Below are positions 17,157 to 26,154 of a DNA stretch of 64,000 bases, piece after piece. The position numbers and the translations under genes are program-made. The notes under the pieces were generated by a model that was not told where the DNA came from, did no database searches, and worked only from the letters and a program-made list of their open reading frames with translations. The stretch's first letter is position 1; every line of letters begins with the position of its first letter. This DNA comes from Poritiphilus sp965212595. GTDB taxonomy: Bacteria; Bacteroidota; Bacteroidia; Flavobacteriales; Flavobacteriaceae. The stretch spans positions 1 through 64,000 of the forward strand of contig CBDBVE010000018.1 of NCBI GenBank assembly GCA_965212595.1. Direction: 5' to 3'.

Positions 17157-19244
17157 ATGAGTAAATCAATTTATGTAGCCACTTTGGAGGCCCATAGTGG
17201 AAAGTCTCTTTTTGTCCTGGGATTTATGCAGTTATTGCTGGGAAAGATGGCTAAGGTTGGCTATTTCAGACCGGTTATTGACGACCCTGTTAACGGTAAA
17301 ACAGACAATCATATTAACACCACCTTGAGCCACTTTAAACTCAATTTACTTCCTGAAGAGATTTACGCCCTTACACAAAGCCAGGTTGTAGAATACTTTA
17401 ATGATGGTAGAGAGGGCGATATTTTAGATGAAATAATTCAGAAATACAAACCGCAGGAAGAGCAGCACGACTTTATGCTCATTGAAGGAAGTGATTTTTC
17501 TAAAGAAGGAAGCATCCTGGAGTTTGATCTCAACCTGGATATTGCGAAGAACTTGGGTGCTCCGGTAGTTTTGGTAGATAATGCACGCGGAAAGACTTTA
17601 GAGGACTTTTGCGGTAATATGGAATCTGCGGTCACCACCTATACACAAAAAGGCATTGAGATTTTGGCTGTAGTGGCCAATAAGGTAAGGCCGGAAAACC
17701 TTGAATTGGTAAGAAAAACTTTAGCCAATATCCTACCGCCGGATATTTACATTGCAGCCGTACCAAGGGTTAAAAACCTTTCTCACCCTACGGTTAAAGA
17801 AATTGTAGCAGAATTGAAAGGAGAGATCCTGTTTGGCGAAGCTCATGTAGACAATCAAACTGGAAGTTTTGGTGTCGGAGCCATGCAATTGCATAACTAT
17901 CTGATGCACCTAAACGACAGAAGTTTGGTAATTACTCCCGGAGATCGTTCAGACATTATCCTTGGTGCCTTACAAGCTCACCGTTCTGATGGCTTCCCAA
18001 CGATATCCGGAATGTTGCTTACCGGCGGTATCCTTCCGGAGCCGGCCATTCTTAAACTACTTGAAGCCTATAGCGATTCTGTACCCATTGTATCTGTGCC
18101 TCAGGGCACTTTTGAAGCAGCTAATAGGGTAGGTAATATCAAATCCAAGATCTATGCAGAAAGCAAACAGAAGATCACTACTTCCATAACGCTATTTAAT
18201 GAATATATAGATGGGGAAAGAGTGCTGGAGCGACTTAGTTCGTTTCAGTCTAAAGTGATTACACCCAGAATGTTTCAGTACAATCTGCTTCAACGGGCCA
18301 AAAAAAACAAAAGACATATTGTATTGCCAGAGGGTGAAGACGAACGCATCCTTACCGCTGCCGCTGAATTGGTGCAATTGGGTATTGTAGATATTACCTT
18401 ACTAGGCGATGCCAATATAATTGAGAACAAAGCCATGCAACTGGGGCTCGATCTTTCTGAAATAAACTGTATTACACCTACTGAAGCCTCGCATTTTGAA
18501 AATTATGCACAGACCTTTTATGAGCTTAGAAAACACAAAGGTGTAAATATGGATATGGCCAGAGACCTGATGCAAGATGTTTCCTATTTTGGGACCATGA
18601 TGGTGTATAAGGGAGATGCTGATGGGATGGTTTCAGGAGCGGTGCATACCACACAACACACCATAAGACCAGCTTTACAGTTTATTAAAACAAAACCGGG
18701 CATAAAGGTTGTTTCTTCAGTGTTCTTCATGTGTTTAGAAAATAGGGTCTCTGTCTTTGGTGACTGTGCAATTAACCCAAACCCTACGAGCGATCAATTG
18801 GCAGAAATTGCCATATCATCGGCAGATTCGGCGACCAATTTTGGGATTTTCCCAAAAATAGCAATGCTTTCATACTCTTCAGGGAGCTCTGGTAAAGGAG
18901 AAGATGTGGAAAGGGTGAGGGCAGCCACTGCAAAGGTTAAAAAAGATCGGCCAGATCTGGCCATAGAAGGACCCATACAATATGACGCTGCAGTAGACCC
19001 TTTGGTGGGAAAGAAAAAACTACCCGATTCTGAGGTGGCCGGCCAGGCCTCTGTACTTATATTCCCGGATCTAAACACTGGGAATAATACCTATAAAGCG
19101 GTACAGCGTGAGACGGGAGCTATTGCCATAGGGCCTATGTTACAAGGCTTAAACAAGCCTGTAAATGATTTAAGTAGGGGCTGTACTATAGACGATGTCT
19201 TCAATACGGTTATAGTAACGGCCATTCAGGCCCAGGACAATTAA
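17157..19244 (+). CDS. pta: Phosphate acetyltransferase
   Basis: 695 residues, the long three-domain type. The N-terminal P-loop-like domain (SIYVATLEAHSGKSLF) resembles dethiobiotin synthetase. A DRTGG-type domain follows (~220-330), then the catalytic PTA_PTB domain from ~385 (RHIVLPEGEDERILTAA, SGSSGKGEDVERV, GPIQYDAAVDP). It interconverts acetyl-CoA and acetyl phosphate. ackA starts 7 bp after the stop, so both are in one operon, producing ATP and acetate from overflow acetyl-CoA or assimilating acetate. Confidence 0.96.
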   Translation: MSKSIYVATLEAHSGKSLFVLGFMQLLLGKMAKVGYFRPVIDDPVNGKTDNHINTTLSHFKLNLLPEEIYALTQSQVVEYFNDGREGDILDEIIQKYKPQEEQHDFMLIEGSDFSKEGSILEFDLNLDIAKNLGAPVVLVDNARGKTLEDFCGNMESAVTTYTQKGIEILAVVANKVRPENLELVRKTLANILPPDIYIAAVPRVKNLSHPTVKEIVAELKGEILFGEAHVDNQTGSFGVGAMQLHNYLMHLNDRSLVITPGDRSDIILGALQAHRSDGFPTISGMLLTGGILPEPAILKLLEAYSDSVPIVSVPQGTFEAANRVGNIKSKIYAESKQKITTSITLFNEYIDGERVLERLSSFQSKVITPRMFQYNLLQRAKKNKRHIVLPEGEDERILTAAAELVQLGIVDITLLGDANIIENKAMQLGLDLSEINCITPTEASHFENYAQTFYELRKHKGVNMDMARDLMQDVSYFGTMMVYKGDADGMVSGAVHTTQHTIRPALQFIKTKPGIKVVSSVFFMCLENRVSVFGDCAINPNPTSDQLAEIAISSADSATNFGIFPKIAMLSYSSGSSGKGEDVERVRAATAKVKKDRPDLAIEGPIQYDAAVDPLVGKKKLPDSEVAGQASVLIFPDLNTGNNTYKAVQRETGAIAIGPMLQGLNKPVNDLSRGCTIDDVFNTVIVTAIQAQDN

Positions 19245-19251
19245 AAGCACT

Positions 19252-20448
19252 ATGAAAATTCTTGTTTTAAACTCAGGCAGTTCTTCCATAAAATTTCAGC
19301 TATTCGAGATGCCTTCCGAAGAAGTGCTGGCCAAGGGGTTGATTGAACGCCTTGGCAGTAAAGATTCTAGAATAGACTATCAGATTCCCGGGCACTACCA
19401 GGTTGAAGATATCCCTATTCCAGACCATAAGCAGGGCTTAAGACATATCACCAAATTGCTTACAGAGGCAGAAGGAGGAATTTTGGCAAATCCTGATGCC
19501 CTAGAAGCCGTGGGTCATAGAGTTGTTCATGGTGGGAGTAGCTTTGCAGGCCCTACACCTATTAACAAGAAAGTTCTCAGAACCATTGAAAGGCATTCAT
19601 CTCTGGCTCCGCTTCACAACCCCGCCAATGTCCTGGGAATAAAAACAGCGACTTCGGTCTTTAAGAAGGCTCGCCAAATTGCTGTTTTCGATACCGCATT
19701 TCATCAGACAATTCCCAAAAAAGCGCATACCTACGCCATTCCTAAGTCCATGACCGAAAAACATGCAATCAGGGCCTATGGCTTCCATGGCACAAGCCAT
19801 AAGTATGTTTCTGAAATAGCATCAAAGCATTTAAACAAGCCCGAGGGTAAGCTAATTAGCATCCACCTTGGGAATGGCTGTAGTATGACTGCAATACAAA
19901 ACGGTAAAAGTATTGACCATTCTTTGGGGTTTGGACCTTCTAACGGACTCATTATGGGCACCCGGTCTGGAGATATTGACCAATCTGTTGTTTTCTTTTT
20001 GATGGATGCCTTCGGCCATTCATCGAAATACGTCCAAACCATGCTACAGAAAAAAAGCGGGCTCTTAGGCCTTACCGGCTATTCCGATATGCGAGACATA
20101 CAAAAGGGTGCAGAGCTGGGGAAGGAAGATTGCCAATTGGCCCTGGCAATGACGGCTTACCGTATTAAAAAATATATTGGAAGCTATGCAGTCGCGATGA
20201 ACGGACTAGATGCCCTGATTTTTACCGCTGGCATTGGAGAGAATTCGTCGCATTTGCGAGAACTGGTCTGTGCTGATATGGAGGTGCTGGGAATATCATT
20301 GGATAGAGATAAAAACAGGAAGGCCGGCCCTGCTTTTCCGGTTTCGGAGATACAAAGTGAGCAGGGTAAGGTAAACATACTTGTGATACCTACCAATGAA
20401 GAGCTTGAAATTGCGAAACAGTGTTATCACTTAATGCGTGAAGATTAA
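19252..20448 (+). CDS. ackA: Acetate kinase
   Basis: 398 residues, normal length. All signatures are visible: NSGSSSIKFQLF at the start, GHRVVHGG, FDTAFHQ, YGFHGTSHKYVS, HLGNGCSM, GTRSGDID and FTAGIGENS. It converts acetyl phosphate and ADP to acetate and ATP. It is the second gene of the pta-ackA operon. It ends 27 bp from the convergent pyruvate-kinase-like gene. Confidence 0.97.
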   Translation: MKILVLNSGSSSIKFQLFEMPSEEVLAKGLIERLGSKDSRIDYQIPGHYQVEDIPIPDHKQGLRHITKLLTEAEGGILANPDALEAVGHRVVHGGSSFAGPTPINKKVLRTIERHSSLAPLHNPANVLGIKTATSVFKKARQIAVFDTAFHQTIPKKAHTYAIPKSMTEKHAIRAYGFHGTSHKYVSEIASKHLNKPEGKLISIHLGNGCSMTAIQNGKSIDHSLGFGPSNGLIMGTRSGDIDQSVVFFLMDAFGHSSKYVQTMLQKKSGLLGLTGYSDMRDIQKGAELGKEDCQLALAMTAYRIKKYIGSYAVAMNGLDALIFTAGIGENSSHLRELVCADMEVLGISLDRDKNRKAGPAFPVSEIQSEQGKVNILVIPTNEELEIAKQCYHLMRED

Positions 20449-20475
20449 GATGAAACCTTTTTGTAACCGGATCTA

Positions 20476-22293
20476 TTAGATTTTTTTTATCCTGGGGAGC
20501 ATGGTTTTGTTTTTTTCCAGAAAGTCTTCCATATCCGATAAAATCAGGTTCAACAGTTCTAATACGTCAATCATATAAGGACCTTTATTAAGCATAACAC
20601 ATTCTGCCTTAAGAGAGTTAGTAACATCCGTTATTTCGGAACGAGAGGGCAAGCCGTTTTTTGCAAAGTTTTCCAGTACTTGAGTGGCCCATATAACCGG
20701 AAGATGCGCAGCACCACATAACTCTAACAGTTCAAGCTGTACTTTACCTATCGTATCCCAACCAGCCTCTACCGCCAGGTCACCTCTGGCAATCATTACA
20801 CCAATTGGTTTCTTTTGCATCGCTTCTAAAAGAATCTCAAATAAGTTGTCGAAAGCCTGCCGAGTTTCAATTTTGAGGATAATTCCAAAATGATCATCTG
20901 CTTTCAATTTATGTAACTCAGAGAACAGCGCTTTGATATCTTTTCTTGAGTTTACAAATGAAAAGTTTACAATATCGGCGTGCTTTACTATAAATTCAAG
21001 ATCCTTTTTATCTTTAGCAGTAAGACCACTTACCCCCAGCTTCGTCATTGGGAAATTCATTCCTTTTTCAGCTTTTAGGCGTGCCCCTTTTTCATTGGCT
21101 CGGGTAATCTTGACCTCAAAATGATCTTTTGAAACAGACGCCACTTCTCCTTCTATTTTCCCGTCATCAAACAAGACCGGATCTCCTGGTCTTAGTTTTT
21201 TAAAAACTGCCTTAAGTTGACAAGAAATATGGGCCTTTTGCGTTTCTTCGCCTTTTTCGTTCTGTAGCGCGGAACTTCCAGATCTTCCATCTTTGGTAAC
21301 AAGAAGGCTATCGCCGGTTCTTAAGATCACAGCCTTTTCAATTCCAGGAAGTTCTTTTACAACAGCCACTTTATCAAGTCTTGCGCAATGCATTTCCATT
21401 CCCGTCTTAACGTAAACCGTTTTATAACAATAGGCGGTAACAAATTGATCACCCAACTGAACCACCTTTAATGTTCTTTTCTTTTTTCTTGTATCGCGAA
21501 ATTTAAGCTCATCTCCCGGCTTTAATTCCTTTAGTAAGTCTGCTTCTATAGGAAGTTGGTTAAAGGGGGCATTCTCATTGCTTTTAGAAACCAATAAGAT
21601 CTCTGCCGGATGAATTACATTTCCCTCATCGTCTTTTGAAGGCCTAAACTTCTTAACCTTCGGGCCAGGCCTAACGGCTCCTGTACGTATCTTTGGTCCG
21701 GCCAGGTCCATCGCTATTTTGATCTCCTTGCCGTTTTCATCTGCTGCCCTTTTTATATGCGCAATAATCTTAGTCCAGACATCCGGAGTATCATGAGCAC
21801 AGTTGATCCTGGCACAGTTCATTCCCTCCCGGGCCATGGAGGAAACCATTTCATAGTCATAGGCCGCCTCTGTTGGCATAGTCACCATTATCCGCACTCT
21901 TCTTCCTTTTACTGCCTTTCCTAAGAGCGCTTCCGTATTTTTCTTAATAAGCTTATTACTGCCCTTAATTGATAATTTGGTTCTCTCATATACTGGAGGA
22001 GCGGTATCAAGTAACTTGTGTAAAACAAACAAGGTTCTCTGTACGCTATCCAGAATATGACCCTGGGCACTCGCAAAACGGCTTAATCCCAGATTTCCCA
22101 ATCTTCGTTGTATCTGCCGTAAATCGGTCTTTCTAAAAGTGTGGTAATGAACAAGGTTAGCAGCACTTTTTTGGTAATCAGGATGTACTTTGGCCAAAGT
22201 GGATTTTTCCTTATCTACGGCCAGTAGCAGCTTTTCATTGATAGCTTCGATTTTCTCAATAAGGCTGCTAATTTTTTTTGGATTTATATTCAT
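20476..22293 (-). CDS. Pyruvate kinase-like protein with N-terminal extension, no allosteric C-domain
   Basis: 605 residues. The first ~130 are a helical extension not found in standard pyruvate kinase. The core follows: RIMVTMP, MNCARINCAH (standard MNVARLNFSH), DLAGPKIRTG, an insert-rich B domain (~225-400), FSFVNSRKDI, IILKIET (Lys and Glu kept), VMIARGDLAVEAG (Asp kept), PVIWATQVLENF (Thr kept) and PSRSEITDVTN. The chain ends ~40 residues later, so the usual C-terminal regulatory domain is missing. Catalysis of PEP + ADP to pyruvate + ATP is plausible, but the substrate should be tested. It faces pta-ackA, another pyruvate/acetate node operon. Confidence 0.8.
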   Translation of the reverse strand: MNINPKKISSLIEKIEAINEKLLLAVDKEKSTLAKVHPDYQKSAANLVHYHTFRKTDLRQIQRRLGNLGLSRFASAQGHILDSVQRTLFVLHKLLDTAPPVYERTKLSIKGSNKLIKKNTEALLGKAVKGRRVRIMVTMPTEAAYDYEMVSSMAREGMNCARINCAHDTPDVWTKIIAHIKRAADENGKEIKIAMDLAGPKIRTGAVRPGPKVKKFRPSKDDEGNVIHPAEILLVSKSNENAPFNQLPIEADLLKELKPGDELKFRDTRKKKRTLKVVQLGDQFVTAYCYKTVYVKTGMEMHCARLDKVAVVKELPGIEKAVILRTGDSLLVTKDGRSGSSALQNEKGEETQKAHISCQLKAVFKKLRPGDPVLFDDGKIEGEVASVSKDHFEVKITRANEKGARLKAEKGMNFPMTKLGVSGLTAKDKKDLEFIVKHADIVNFSFVNSRKDIKALFSELHKLKADDHFGIILKIETRQAFDNLFEILLEAMQKKPIGVMIARGDLAVEAGWDTIGKVQLELLELCGAAHLPVIWATQVLENFAKNGLPSRSEITDVTNSLKAECVMLNKGPYMIDVLELLNLILSDMEDFLEKNKTMLPRIKKI

Positions 22294-22618
22294 CTGCAGG
22301 CCGACTTACAATTTTTGCTTTTAAGCTTTAAAACTTTTTTGACATTTTGGATGGCTTATTTTTTCAGGCTCATAAATCAGGGTACATCCATAGCAAATAT
22401 CCACAAATATTCTATCGATTTTAATAATTAAGGATAATTTTCCTCTCTGTTTAAGAACCTAATAATACCCTTACAACCTTAAGAAAAACTCAAATTGTTT
22501 TAATTTAAAAAAATTTAATGTTCGCTTATTATTGGAATTATGATAACTAAGCAATAATACCTATCTTTTTAAATTCTAAATGACCGCTAAATAAGGCTTA
22601 AGATTTAATAACCAACAA
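22294..22618. other. 325-bp AT-rich divergent intergenic region
   Basis: No open frame with coding character. It separates the starts of the pyruvate-kinase-like gene (minus) and the efflux operon (plus), so it should hold both promoters. TATCTTTT near 22560 resembles a -7 element for the efflux operon, but no matching TTTG at the right distance is evident. Confidence 0.4.
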
Positions 22619-24964
22619 ATGAGGAAAAGCTTAGTATTGCTTTGGCTGCTGGGTTTGCCGTTGCTACTTATGGCACAACAGCGACCAGAATATAAAATAG
22701 GAATTCTTGCAGATTTTCAGGCAGCCGAAGTTTCTCCACTTCTGCAACAATTACAGACAGAAATAAAAGCTGTTGTAGGGCAGGATGCCGAAATTAGTTT
22801 CCCGCCAGAATTAATTCTTTCGAACAATTTTAATTTAGCAACTGCAGAGCAGCAATATCAGACACTGTTAGACAACGATACAGACATCATCCTCGCCTTT
22901 GGCGTGGTGAATAACGCCATTATTGAAAAACAAACGGTACATAAAAAGCCAACAATTCTCTTTGGCGCCGTAAACAGGGATGTTATTGGAATTGATCTCA
23001 GCAAGGCCAGTTCTGGAATTGAGAATTTTACCTACCTGGTAGAATCTGAATCTTTTGAAGAAGATTTGAATACTTTCCATCAGTTGACCTCTTTTAAGAA
23101 TCTGGGTATTGCCGTAGACGCTCCTTTCCTAGAAATTTTGCCATTGGAGGAAGTTTTTAGTAGGGAGGTTAAGGCCCTGGATGCCGGCTATAAACTAATT
23201 CCTTTCCAATCTGTAGATGATATACTCAACGGCCTGGAGGGTATTGATGCCATATATATGGCCGGTGGTTTTTTTCTAACTGATGAAGAAAACCTGCAAT
23301 TGGCCAAAACTTTTATTGAAAAGAAAATACCGTCTTTTACCACCAATGGGGCTGATGATGTAAGAACGGGTATTATGGCCACCAATCAGTCTAATGACAA
23401 TTTACCTCAATTCTTTAGGAGAATCGCCCTATGTGTTGAAGCCTACATCAATGGAACCCCTTTAGCTGAGTTACCCGTTTATATAGACTATACGCCTCGT
23501 TTGACCGTGAATTACAACACTGCTGAGGCCATTGGTGTACCCATAAAATATAGTCTTATTGCGGAGACAGATTTTGTAGGGGAGTTTAAAAATGTGCTTT
23601 CAGAAAAACAATACAATTTATTGACTGTCATTGATGAGGCGCTAAAGAATAATTTGAGCCTTCAAGCGACGCAGAAAGATGTGGATCTGAGTGGCCAGGA
23701 TGTAAAATCTGCAGTTAGTAACTATCTGCCTTCAGTTACAGCCTCCAGTACGGGGACATATATAGACCCAGATCTGGCCGAAATTAGCAACGGCCAGAAT
23801 CCGGAGTTTTCAACCAGTGGAAATATCACACTACAACAAACGCTATTCTCTGAGGCTGCCAATGCGGGTATCGCCATTCAAAAGAACCTTCAAAAAGCGC
23901 AGGAGGAAAATTTCAATGCGGCTGAGCTCGATTTGATTTTCGATGCCTCCAATGTCTATTTTAACGCATTGATCTTAAAGGCAAATCTGCAAATACAAAG
24001 CCAAAACCTGGACCTGACCAAAAGAAACCTCCAGATTGCTACCCAGAATTTTGAAGCCGGAGAAGCTGGAAAGTCGGACGTACTGCGTTTTCGCAGTGAA
24101 ATGGCTCAGAATACGCAATCCATGGTTGAAGCTGTAAATCAGTTAGAGCAGGGTTTTATTACGTTGAATCAGGTGCTTAACAATCCTACTGCCTTAGAAA
24201 TAGATGTAGAGGATGCCCGATTGGATGATGCCATTTTTACAGAATACAACTACGAGCAACTGGTTTCTCTTTTAGATGATCCAAGCTTACGCGAACCTTT
24301 TGTCGATTTCCTGGTAGAAGAAGCCTATAAAAACGCGCCAGAGCTGCGTTCTCTTGATTTTAACCTAAGGGCAACAGAACGCAATGTGAAACTAAATAGT
24401 TATGGTAGGTTGTTACCCACCCTTGCTTTGCAGGGCCAATACAACAGAACTTTTAGCAGATCGGGGGCGGGGAGCGTGGCACCAGTAGGATTCCCTCAGG
24501 TAGACGGCAATTATAATGTTGGCCTTAGCCTTTCTATTCCAATAATCAACCAGAACCTTACAAATATCAACAGGCAAACCGCCATTATACAAAAAGAACA
24601 ATTAGAAATTAATAAGGAAAATACAAGTCTGGCGATTTCTGCCAATGTAAGAAGCGGGGTCTATAATCTAGTTAACCAACTGTCTAATATACAGCTCTCT
24701 AAAGTATCTGAACAAACTGCAGAAGAAGCTTTAGATCTTACACGGACTTCCTATTCTAGTGGAGCTGTGAATATTGTACAGCTTCTAGACGCACAGAATA
24801 ACTACCTAAACGCCCAGTTGGCAAGGACAACGGCCATCTATAATTTCCTGATTAATGCCATACAATTAGAACGATTTATGGGTTATTATTTTTTACTGAA
24901 TACCGATGCCAAAAACAATGAGTTCAGGCAACGCTTTTTCGACTATTTAAACACAAGAAATTGA
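22619..24964 (+). CDS. TolC-family outer membrane factor fused to an N-terminal ABC-type binding-protein domain
   Basis: 781 residues, against ~450 for ordinary TolC proteins. A signal peptide (MRKSLVLLWLLGLPLLLMAQ) is followed at ~25-310 by a periplasmic solute-binding domain of the ABC_sub_bind/TrpX type (YKIGILADFQ, DTDIILAFGVVNNAI, PTILFGAVNRDVIGID, IYMAGGFFLTDEENL, PSFTTNGADDVRTGIMA). From ~335 the outer membrane efflux repeats appear (LTVIDEALKNNLSLQATQKDVD; FNAAELDLIFDASNVYFNALI; TRTSYSSGAVNIVQLLDAQNN). It is the first gene of an RND operon, followed by adaptor and pump. The binding domain could capture or sense the exported compound. Confidence 0.87.
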   Translation: MRKSLVLLWLLGLPLLLMAQQRPEYKIGILADFQAAEVSPLLQQLQTEIKAVVGQDAEISFPPELILSNNFNLATAEQQYQTLLDNDTDIILAFGVVNNAIIEKQTVHKKPTILFGAVNRDVIGIDLSKASSGIENFTYLVESESFEEDLNTFHQLTSFKNLGIAVDAPFLEILPLEEVFSREVKALDAGYKLIPFQSVDDILNGLEGIDAIYMAGGFFLTDEENLQLAKTFIEKKIPSFTTNGADDVRTGIMATNQSNDNLPQFFRRIALCVEAYINGTPLAELPVYIDYTPRLTVNYNTAEAIGVPIKYSLIAETDFVGEFKNVLSEKQYNLLTVIDEALKNNLSLQATQKDVDLSGQDVKSAVSNYLPSVTASSTGTYIDPDLAEISNGQNPEFSTSGNITLQQTLFSEAANAGIAIQKNLQKAQEENFNAAELDLIFDASNVYFNALILKANLQIQSQNLDLTKRNLQIATQNFEAGEAGKSDVLRFRSEMAQNTQSMVEAVNQLEQGFITLNQVLNNPTALEIDVEDARLDDAIFTEYNYEQLVSLLDDPSLREPFVDFLVEEAYKNAPELRSLDFNLRATERNVKLNSYGRLLPTLALQGQYNRTFSRSGAGSVAPVGFPQVDGNYNVGLSLSIPIINQNLTNINRQTAIIQKEQLEINKENTSLAISANVRSGVYNLVNQLSNIQLSKVSEQTAEEALDLTRTSYSSGAVNIVQLLDAQNNYLNAQLARTTAIYNFLINAIQLERFMGYYFLLNTDAKNNEFRQRFFDYLNTRN

Positions 24965-24984
24965 ACCGGAAAATTCCGTACATC

Positions 24985-26070
24985 ATGAAGACTAGCATAA
25001 AAACAGCCCTGCTTTTAACCAGTATCCTTTTGCTGGCGGCATGTGGTGAAGAAGAAAAAAAGGAAGAAAAATTCGTACGTCCGGTAAAGTCTCATACCGT
25101 GGGCTTTATTGGAGGTGATAAGGTGCGGACCTTTAGCGGAACAGCACGTACCGAAAAGATTATCAACCTCAGTTTTAGAAACAACGGTATCATTACTGAG
25201 TTTGATATAAAACTTGGCCAGAAAGTAAAAAAAGGACAGTTACTGGCCAAACTGGACAATGTGCAATCCAGGCTGTCCTATGAACAATCGATTACACAAT
25301 TAAACAGTGCGGCCTCACAAATGAATACGGCCAAACTAAGCCTTAACCGGATACGCTCCTTATACGAAAAAGGTAGTGCTGCACTAAGCGACTTTGAAGC
25401 GGCCAAGAACTCCTTTAAAACAGCCGAAGAAAGTTATAGATCTGCAGAACGTGGGGTGGATATTCAAAAAGAACAGATCAGATACGGATACATATTTGCG
25501 CCGGAAGATGGCACAATTGCATCGATATCTGCAGAAGTAGACGAAAATGCAAGTCCGGGGCAAACCGTCGCCGTCCTCAATGCGGGAACCGAGATGGAGA
25601 TAGCCCTTGGCCTCCCGGAAAGTGTGATCAATGGGGTAAATCAGGGAATGAAAGTGAATGTCAGTTTTAGTTCTCTAGCCAACCAGACATTTGAAGCAGT
25701 TGTAACCGAAGTGGCTCCGGCGGCCGATGCCAATACGGCTACCTACCCGATTAAGGTTACGGTAACCAACCCTAGCGAGGCCATAAGAAGTGGTATGGCT
25801 GCTAACGTAACTTTCGATTTTGCCAACCATGATGTTAGCGAACAAGAACTTATTGTTCCGGCCCATGCAGTTGGTGAAGATAGCAATGGCCGTTTCGTGT
25901 TCTTGATAGAGCAGGAGGGAGATAAAGCAACAGTTAAAAAACAACAGGTTTCCATAGGCGAGTTAACTACAGAAGGTTTTGAGGTAGTATCCGGCCTGTC
26001 TTCAGGGCAAACCATAGCGACAGCTGGTTTGCAGACTTTGCTAGATGGGCAGGAGGTTAGGATGCAGTGA
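24985..26070 (+). CDS. RND efflux periplasmic adaptor (membrane fusion lipoprotein)
   Basis: 361 residues from the ATG at 24985, 20 bp after the TolC stop. Lipoprotein signal with lipobox LLAAC (Cys ~20) and a charged linker (GEEEKKEEK). Then the standard adaptor layout: beta-barrel/lipoyl half (FRNNGIITEFDIKLGQKVKKG), coiled-coil hairpin (~90-150, LNSAASQMNTAKLSLNRIRSL), second lipoyl half (GYIFAPEDGTIASISAEVDE) and the membrane-proximal domain. It links the inner-membrane pump to the TolC fusion. A 7-bp repeat tract starts in its last codons. Confidence 0.92.
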   Translation: MKTSIKTALLLTSILLLAACGEEEKKEEKFVRPVKSHTVGFIGGDKVRTFSGTARTEKIINLSFRNNGIITEFDIKLGQKVKKGQLLAKLDNVQSRLSYEQSITQLNSAASQMNTAKLSLNRIRSLYEKGSAALSDFEAAKNSFKTAEESYRSAERGVDIQKEQIRYGYIFAPEDGTIASISAEVDENASPGQTVAVLNAGTEMEIALGLPESVINGVNQGMKVNVSFSSLANQTFEAVVTEVAPAADANTATYPIKVTVTNPSEAIRSGMAANVTFDFANHDVSEQELIVPAHAVGEDSNGRFVFLIEQEGDKATVKKQQVSIGELTTEGFEVVSGLSSGQTIATAGLQTLLDGQEVRMQ

Positions 26071-26134
26071 TCAGTTAACAGTAAGCAGTAAACAATAAAC
26101 AATAAACAGTAGGCAGGGAGCATTAAGCAAGCCA
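26065..26134 (+). repeat. Ten 7-bp tandem repeats (CAGTAAA type) after the adaptor gene
   Basis: Units read CAGTGAT, CAGTTAA, CAGTAAG, CAGTAAA, CAATAAA, CAATAAA, CAGTAGG, CAGGGAG, CATTAAG, CAAGCCA. The first unit contains the stop codon, and the tract fills most of the 84-bp gap before the pump gene. Confidence 0.8.
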
Positions 26135-26154
26135 GGGCCTAAATAACAGACCGA

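Noticed and set aside
26065..26134. CRISPR array
   Set aside because: The repeat is only 7 bp with no spacers; no cas genes lie nearby.
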